A DNA stretch of 11,313 bases from Solirubrobacterales bacterium (GTDB taxonomy: Bacteria; Actinomycetota; Thermoleophilia; Solirubrobacterales; Solirubrobacteraceae): the NCBI GenBank assembly GCA_015655225.1, contig JAATFK010000377.1, positions 1-11,313 on the forward strand. The letters run 5' to 3'. Under the pieces are notes generated by a model that did not search any database, was not told where the DNA came from, and saw nothing but the letters and a program-made list of their open reading frames with translations. Below are positions 7,230 through 11,313 of this stretch, piece after piece (the stretch's first letter is position 1; the number at the start of each line of letters is the position of its first letter). A program made the translations under genes and the position numbers.

Positions 7230-9071
7230 GTGCGCGTCGATCCGCAGACACCGCGGCCTCCCACCCCTGCGGGGTTCGACGCGTCGCGGGCGAGCGAGCG
7301 CGCCGCCGACCCGACCGGCTGGCGCTTCTCAGCCGCCGAGCGCGCCTCGGTCTACAAGGTGATCGCCGACCGGCGCGACGTCCGCCGCTTCCGCCCCGAC
7401 CCCGTTCCCGAGGACGTGCTGGAGCGGATCCTGGCGGCCGCGCACCAAGCGCCGTCGGTCGGGCTGATGCAGCCGTGGCGGCTGATCGTCGTGCGGTCGA
7501 CGGAGACGAAGCTTGGGATGCGCCGGCTCGCGCAGCGCGAGCGGCTGCGCCAGGCCGACCGCTTCGACGAGCGCACCGCGCACTTCCTCGACCAGAAGGT
7601 CGAGGGGGTCGTCGAGGCGCCGCTCGGGATCTGCGTCTGCTGCGACCACGGCGAGCCGGGCACGGAGGTGCTCGGGCGGGGGACGATCCCCGAGACCGAC
7701 GTCTACAGCGCCGCGTGCGCGATCGAGAACCTGTGGCTGGCGGCGCGCGCGGAGGGGCTCGGGATCGGCTGGGTGTCCTTCTACCGGCCGGACGACCTGC
7801 GATCGCTGCTGGGGATTCCCGAGCGCGTCGACCCGATGGCGTGGCTGTGCGTCGGCTGGCCCGACGAGCGGCCGGTGCGGCCGGGGCTGGAGGCGGCAGG
7901 GTGGGCTTCTCGGGTGGCGGTGGAGGACGTCGTGATGGAGGAGCGCTGGTCGTCGGCTTCGCCTCTGCCAGCGGCCTCGCCGCCGGCCGCCTGGCCCGAC
8001 CGCGGCGCCGCGATTGCCGCGCGCGACCGGATGGACGAGCTCGTGAAGCCGGCCGGGAGCCTCGGGGTGCTGGAGCCGCTGGTCGAGCGCTGGGCGGCGA
8101 TCACCGGGGGGGCGCCGCCGTCGCCGCTGCGGGCCGGGGTGCTCGTGTGCGCCGCGGACCACGGGCACGTCGTGCATGGGACGAGCCTGTTCGACGCGGC
8201 CGTCTCGGCGCAGGTGACGGCGGCAGCCGCGCGCGGACAGAGCGCGGTCGGGGTGCTGGCGGCGCGGGGCGGCCACGAGCTGCTGATCGCCGACCTCGGC
8301 CTGTGTTCTGCGACCCCGGAGGGGGTGCGGTCGGCGAAGGTCGCGACCGGAAGCGCCGACATGCTGATGGAGCCGGCGCTTCGCGAGGGGCAGCTCGATG
8401 CCGCTCTGGCGGCCGGCGCCGCGCTCTGCGGGGAGATGGCCGGGCGGGGGGTCGACTGCCTCGTGCTGGGAGAGATCGGAATCGGCAACACGACGACGAC
8501 CGCCGCGCTCGTCGGGGCGCTGCTCGGCGTCGGGGCGGAGCGGACGGTCGGACGCGGCACCGGGATGGACGCGGCCGGGCTGGAGCGCAAGCGGGCGACG
8601 GTGGCCGGAGCGTTGGCGCGGGCGCGGGGTGGCGCGGGCGCGGGCGACGCCGCCGGCAACATGGCCGGCCCGCCCAGCGCGGCCGGCCCTTCCCCCACCC
8701 CCCTCCCCGCCCGCGACGCCCTGCGGGAGGTCGGCGGGCTGGAGCTGGCGGCGCTCGCCGGGGCCGCGATCGAGGCAGCGCGGCGGAGGCTGCCGGTCGT
8801 GCTCGACGGCTACGCGACGGCGGCCGCCGCGCTCGCCGCCGTCGGCCTCGACGCGCGCGTCGCGGAGGTGCTGGTCGCGAGCCACCGGTCGGCGGAGCCG
8901 GGCCACGCGCTCGTGCTCGCGGAGCTGGGGCTGGAGCCGCTGCTCGACCTGCGGGCGCGACTCGGGGAGGCGTCGGGGGCGCTGCTGGCGCTGCCGGTGA
9001 TCGAGGCGGCCGGGGCGCTGCACCGCGAGATGGGGACGTTCGCCGAGTCGGGCGTCGACGGGCCGCGGTGA
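7230..9071 (+). CDS. BluB-CobT fusion: DMB synthase plus NaMN:DMB phosphoribosyltransferase
   Basis: A 613-residue two-domain protein. Residues about 33-240 are BluB, the oxygen-dependent flavin destructase that makes 5,6-dimethylbenzimidazole (DMB) from reduced FMN. Visible motifs are RRDVRRFRPDPVPEDVL, AAHQAPSVGLMQPWR and GWVSFYRPDDLRSLLG; Asp50 and the Ser of GWVSFY appear to match residues reported essential in Sinorhizobium BluB. After a Pro/Ala/Ser linker (about 241-258), CobT begins with VKPAGSLG (272-279), ADHGHVVHG, GEIGIGNTTTTAAL (from 414), GRGTG and the catalytic-glutamate motif LGEASGA (Glu580). CobT transfers phosphoribose from nicotinate mononucleotide to DMB. The fusion thus joins two consecutive steps of lower-ligand synthesis. 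A 28-residue Gly/Ala/Pro-rich insertion (467-494) interrupts CobT. The GTG start is the only plausible one upstream of the BluB fold but lacks a ribosome binding site. Confidence 0.95.
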   Translation: MRVDPQTPRPPTPAGFDASRASERAADPTGWRFSAAERASVYKVIADRRDVRRFRPDPVPEDVLERILAAAHQAPSVGLMQPWRLIVVRSTETKLGMRRLAQRERLRQADRFDERTAHFLDQKVEGVVEAPLGICVCCDHGEPGTEVLGRGTIPETDVYSAACAIENLWLAARAEGLGIGWVSFYRPDDLRSLLGIPERVDPMAWLCVGWPDERPVRPGLEAAGWASRVAVEDVVMEERWSSASPLPAASPPAAWPDRGAAIAARDRMDELVKPAGSLGVLEPLVERWAAITGGAPPSPLRAGVLVCAADHGHVVHGTSLFDAAVSAQVTAAAARGQSAVGVLAARGGHELLIADLGLCSATPEGVRSAKVATGSADMLMEPALREGQLDAALAAGAALCGEMAGRGVDCLVLGEIGIGNTTTTAALVGALLGVGAERTVGRGTGMDAAGLERKRATVAGALARARGGAGAGDAAGNMAGPPSAAGPSPTPLPARDALREVGGLELAALAGAAIEAARRRLPVVLDGYATAAAALAAVGLDARVAEVLVASHRSAEPGHALVLAELGLEPLLDLRARLGEASGALLALPVIEAAGALHREMGTFAESGVDGPR

Positions 9072-9862
9072 GCGCGACGCCGCGCGCATCGGCGGCGGGC
9101 CGGATCGCGCGCGGGGTGACGCGCGTGCCGTCCGACGTGGCGCACGCGCTGGCGTTCCTGACGATCGTCCCGCTGCCGGGCGCGCTGCTGCGACGCGGCA
9201 GCTTCGCCGCCGCGGTGGCGTGGTTCCCGCTCGTCGGAGCGCTCGTGGGAGCGCTCGCGGGCGGGCTGCGGGAGGCGTTCGACCCGCTGCTGGGAGCGAC
9301 GGCGGCGACGGTGCTGGCGGTCGCCGGCCTCGTGGTCGTGACCGGCGGACTGCATCAGGACGGGCTCGCCGACAGCGCCGACGGCCTCGGCGTGCGGGGC
9401 GACCGCGAGCGCCGCCTGGCAGTGATGCGCGACTCCGCGATCGGCGTGTTCGGAGCGCTCGCGCTGATCGGCTGGGCGCTGCTGCTGGTGAGCGCGCTGG
9501 CGGCGATCGACGCGACGCAGGCGCTGCGAGCGCTGATCGCGGCGGGAGCGCTGGCACGAGCGGCGGCGCTGATCCACGGCGCGGCGACACCGCCGGCGCG
9601 CCCGGAGGGCCTGGGAGCCGGCTTCACGGTCAGCCGCCCAGCGCTCGGGTTCGGCTGCATCACCGCGGCGATCGCGTCAGTCGCGGCGGCCGGCCCATGG
9701 CGAGGCCTGGCATCAATCGCAACAGCGCTCGCGGTCGCGCTGCTCTCAACGGCCTGGGCCCGCCGAGCCGTCGGCGGCCGTACCGGCGACACGCTCGGAG
9801 CGACGATCGCACTGACGGAGCTGGCGGTCTGCCTGGTGTTGGCGGGGACGTGGGGTGGGTGA
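9068..9862 (+). CDS. cobS: Adenosylcobinamide-GDP ribazoletransferase (cobalamin synthase) CobS
   Basis: CobS is a membrane enzyme that joins alpha-ribazole (or its phosphate) to adenosylcobinamide-GDP, the last assembly step. The 264 residues match family length. The signature GGLHQDGLADSADGLG lies at about 93-108, followed by MRDSAIGVFGALALI and near the C-terminus GGRTGDTLGATIALTE. Multiple alanine/leucine/valine-rich hydrophobic segments indicate a polytopic membrane protein. The GTG at 9068 overlaps the bluB-cobT stop as GTGA, which decides the start and implies coupling; a GTG at 9126 would remove this overlap. The upstream gene supplies its lower-ligand substrate. CobU/CobP, which makes the GDP-activated partner, is not in the window. 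The gene converges on the toxin gene with 12 bases between stops. Confidence 0.95.
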   Translation: MSATPRASAAGRIARGVTRVPSDVAHALAFLTIVPLPGALLRRGSFAAAVAWFPLVGALVGALAGGLREAFDPLLGATAATVLAVAGLVVVTGGLHQDGLADSADGLGVRGDRERRLAVMRDSAIGVFGALALIGWALLLVSALAAIDATQALRALIAAGALARAAALIHGAATPPARPEGLGAGFTVSRPALGFGCITAAIASVAAAGPWRGLASIATALAVALLSTAWARRAVGGRTGDTLGATIALTELAVCLVLAGTWGG

Positions 9863-9874
9863 GGGAGACGCTGG

Positions 9875-10378
9875 TCAGGCGTCGTCGAGCGAGCGACGGA
9901 CGTCGGAGAGCTTGCGGTAGAGCCGCAACGGGTTCTCGGGCGCGTCGATGAAGCCCCAGCGCCGGTAGAACGCCGCAGCCTGCTCGTCGATCGCATCGAC
10001 CACGACGAGTCGCGCGGCGGCGGTGTCGCTGATGCGGACCGCCATCCGCAGCGCCTCGGCGAGGAGGCGGCTCCCGAGCCGCTCCCGCTGGCGTGTCCGG
10101 TCGACGGCGAGACGGGCGATCAAGATCGTCGGCAGCGGATGCCCCGGCATGCCGCGGGCGTACCGCTTTGGGGCGTCCTCGCGGCGAACCGACCCCGTCG
10201 TGAGGCTGAGGTAGGCGACGACTCGCCCCGCCTGTACGACGACGTAGGTGCGAGCGAGATCGGCCCGTTGGCTGGCGAGCGCATGTCTGACCAGCCAGGC
10301 GTCGAGCTGCTCGTTGCCGCAGTCGAAGCCGGCAAGCCGGTGCTCCTCGCCGAGGAGGACGAGCTGGAGGTCGGGCAC
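9875..10378 (-). CDS. GNAT acetyltransferase toxin, TacT-like
   Basis: A 167-residue GNAT protein of the kind paired with DUF1778 antitoxins. Known members (TacT, AtaT) acetylate aminoacyl-tRNA and stop translation. Visible features are FDCGNEQLDAWL near the N-terminus (17-28), the core strand TILIARLAVDR (84-94) and AAAFYRRWGF (134-143), whose Tyr138 matches the catalytic Tyr reported for TacT. The pyrophosphate-binding loop, normally Q/R-x-x-G-x-G/A, reads Q97-R-E-R-L-G102, so the first glycine is Arg100. That may weaken acetyl-CoA binding or be a tolerated variant. The GTG start lies 7 bases after the antitoxin stop, the normal antitoxin-then-toxin order. I am confident of the family; activity is unproven. 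Confidence 0.88.
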   Translation of the reverse strand: MPDLQLVLLGEEHRLAGFDCGNEQLDAWLVRHALASQRADLARTYVVVQAGRVVAYLSLTTGSVRREDAPKRYARGMPGHPLPTILIARLAVDRTRQRERLGSRLLAEALRMAVRISDTAAARLVVVDAIDEQAAAFYRRWGFIDAPENPLRLYRKLSDVRRSLDDA

Positions 10379-10385
10379 GCCGCGC

Positions 10386-10664
10386 TCAGGCGGCGTCGAT
10401 GCGAGGGAGCCGGAACAGCTCCGTCAGCTCGGGAACCGGCTCGCCCGGGGTGTCGAGCGCCGCCGTGAGGCGAGCGAACTCGCGATTGCTCATCACGAGA
10501 TGCTGCCGTTCATCGATCAGGGTCCGCGCCCGCTCCTGGGCGGCCTCCAGCAGGAAGGCCGTGACGGTCTGCCCGCTCAGGCTTGCGGCCTCGCGAATCA
10601 GCGCATCCTGCTCGTCGGAGACGCGGACGTCGATGCGGCGGGGGCGGGAGGGAGAGACAGCCAC
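10386..10664 (-). CDS. DUF1778 ribbon-helix-helix antitoxin, TacA-like
   Basis: A 92-residue protein with an N-terminal ribbon-helix-helix DNA-binding fold: RPRRIDVRVSDEQDALIREAASLSGQTVTAFLLEAAQERA, then a C-terminal tail (DERQHLVMSNREFARLTAALD) typical of the part that wraps and blocks the GNAT toxin. It should neutralise the downstream toxin and repress the operon by binding the palindrome at its own start. I prefer the GTG at 10664, which gives a family-typical N-terminus and puts the palindrome across the start. A GTG at 10682 in the same frame would add VYTVRT and is the alternative. Neither has a clear ribosome binding site; a TACACT at 10679-10674 could be a -10 for a nearly leaderless message. 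Confidence 0.85.
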   Translation of the reverse strand: MAVSPSRPRRIDVRVSDEQDALIREAASLSGQTVTAFLLEAAQERARTLIDERQHLVMSNREFARLTAALDTPGEPVPELTELFRLPRIDAA

Positions 10665-10677
10665 TGTCCGGACAGTG
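10662..10677. promoter_or_regulatory. Perfect 16-bp palindrome, probable antitoxin operator
   Basis: CACTGTCCGGACAGTG is identical to its own reverse complement. It spans the antitoxin GTG (10664-10662) and overlaps a candidate -10 (TACACT, 10679-10674). An 8-bp palindrome GTGTACAC (10675-10682) adjoins it. Ribbon-helix-helix antitoxins bind such dyads to repress their own operon, so this is the expected operator. Binding is inferred from position and symmetry. Confidence 0.7.
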
Positions 10678-10700
10678 TACACACGGTCATGGCGGTGGCT

Positions 10701-11313
10701 TCACTCGCTGCGACGCTCGTATGCCAGCCGCACGAGCCGCTCGGCCTCACTGAGCTGGTCGGTGTTCGCGAGGGCGTACTCGATGTCTCCCATCCCGAAA
10801 TGACCGATCTCGCTCACGTCGCGCATGACATCGCCGGTCCAAGGTCGGATGCTCGCCGCGTCGAGTGCCAGAAAGAGGAGCACGCGGCGCTGTTGAAACT
10901 CCGCCGTCAGGAACGATCGTCTGCCGCGGAAGTAGCCGATGTACTGCTTCCTGATCCGGCGTGACACGTCGGGTCCGAGCGCCGTCGCGATGGCATTCAC
11001 CTCTCTGAACAGCTCGACGATCAGCGCGCTTCTGTTGCCGAGATGATGATCGACCGAATACTCCTGCCCGCGGGGTGGGGCGGGAGGCCCGGCCGCCACT
11101 TTCAGGCGTGGTCCGTTTTGGATCGCCTCAGGCTGTGGCGGAGCGTCCCAGATGCGCGCGAGACTTCGTTTCAGAGCATCGTCCGACACGGATGGATGAC
11201 CCAGCGCCGCGCCGATCTGATCGAGCAGCAGGCGGGGCGGATCGGTCGCGAGTGCCGCGAGTGCCGCACGCACGCGGCCATCCGTGAACACCCGGTCCCC
11301 GTACTGGTCGAGC
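10701..11313 (-). CDS. DUF5655-domain protein (5' part outside the window)
   Basis: The frame is open to the window edge (LDQYGDRVFTDGRVRAAL at the edge), so the true start is probably beyond 11313; 203 residues are visible. A GTG at 11291 could serve as a start but has in-frame coding-like sequence before it. The C-terminal about 120 residues resemble the DUF5655 domain: EYSVDHHLGNRSALIVELF, then KQYIGYFRGRRSFLTAEFQ, LFLALDAASI and VSEIGHFGMGDIEYAL. The domain occurs at the ends of larger proteins, some linked to DNA restriction, but its biochemical role is not established. The preceding region, rich in Pro and Ala (about 50 residues), looks like a linker. The stop lies close before the antitoxin gene on the same strand. 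Codon use is visibly less GC-extreme than in the cobalamin genes, consistent with acquired DNA. Confidence 0.6.
   Translation of the reverse strand, partial: LDQYGDRVFTDGRVRAALAALATDPPRLLLDQIGAALGHPSVSDDALKRSLARIWDAPPQPEAIQNGPRLKVAAGPPAPPRGQEYSVDHHLGNRSALIVELFREVNAIATALGPDVSRRIRKQYIGYFRGRRSFLTAEFQQRRVLLFLALDAASIRPWTGDVMRDVSEIGHFGMGDIEYALANTDQLSEAERLVRLAYERRSE

Noticed and set aside
5474..7264. Long minus-strand reading frame extending cobD upstream to 7264
   Set aside because: The upstream part is out of frame with the phosphatase and is Arg-rich nonsense running over the riboswitch. The CobD fold begins at the GTG at 6418.
9867..9883. Hairpin GACGC/GCGTC between the convergent cobS and toxin genes as a bidirectional terminator
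   Set aside because: Only 5 bp with a 7-base loop, no T-tract on either side, and it reaches into the toxin coding sequence. Too weak to call.

Overview
The window is a very GC-rich piece of a bacterial chromosome. Almost every third codon position is G or C, GTG starts and TGA stops dominate, and neighbouring genes overlap by 4 bases. Gene content and style suggest an actinobacterium, perhaps of the Conexibacter/Solirubrobacterales type. That placement is an inference from gene order and protein flavour, not something the sequence proves.

Most of the window (1-9862) is a late aerobic-pathway cobalamin (vitamin B12) locus arranged as two divergent operons. The minus-strand operon starts at a promoter near 7192-7197 and first encodes a cobalamin riboswitch (about 7077-7184). 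Next come a nine-codon leader ORF with a strong ribosome binding site, a CobC-like histidine phosphatase, CobD/CbiB, CobQ (cobyric acid synthase), CobN (large cobaltochelatase subunit) and the first 45 codons of the AAA+ chelatase subunit (ChlI/BchI type), which leaves the window at base 1. Nearly every junction is a GTGA or ATGA overlap, so translation looks coupled along the operon. The plus-strand operon encodes a BluB-CobT fusion, joining the enzyme that makes 5,6-dimethylbenzimidazole to the one that activates it, followed by CobS, which joins the activated ligand to the corrinoid. CobU/CobP and CobO are not in the window.

The outstanding observation is in cobN. The gene is interrupted once by an in-frame TGA (2281-2283, codon 563). 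The frame does not shift, homology continues immediately on both sides, and the codon falls where CobN and its relative ChlH carry a conserved cysteine (remembered motif MSD-x-C-x-P-D). This is the signature expected of a TGA-encoded selenocysteine at a cysteine position, although a recent nonsense mutation or a base-call error would look the same. No convincing E. coli-type SECIS was found at the usual spacing. A 6-bp hairpin includes the TGA itself.

The right end (9875-11313) is accessory DNA of a different character. It holds a DUF1778 ribbon-helix-helix antitoxin and GNAT acetyltransferase toxin pair (TacA/TacT type) with a perfect 16-bp palindrome at the antitoxin start. Upstream on the same strand is the 3' part of a gene ending in a DUF5655-like domain. 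No stretch over 300 bases lacks a gene; the only sizeable intergenic space, 7021-7229, holds the riboswitch, leader ORF and divergent promoters.
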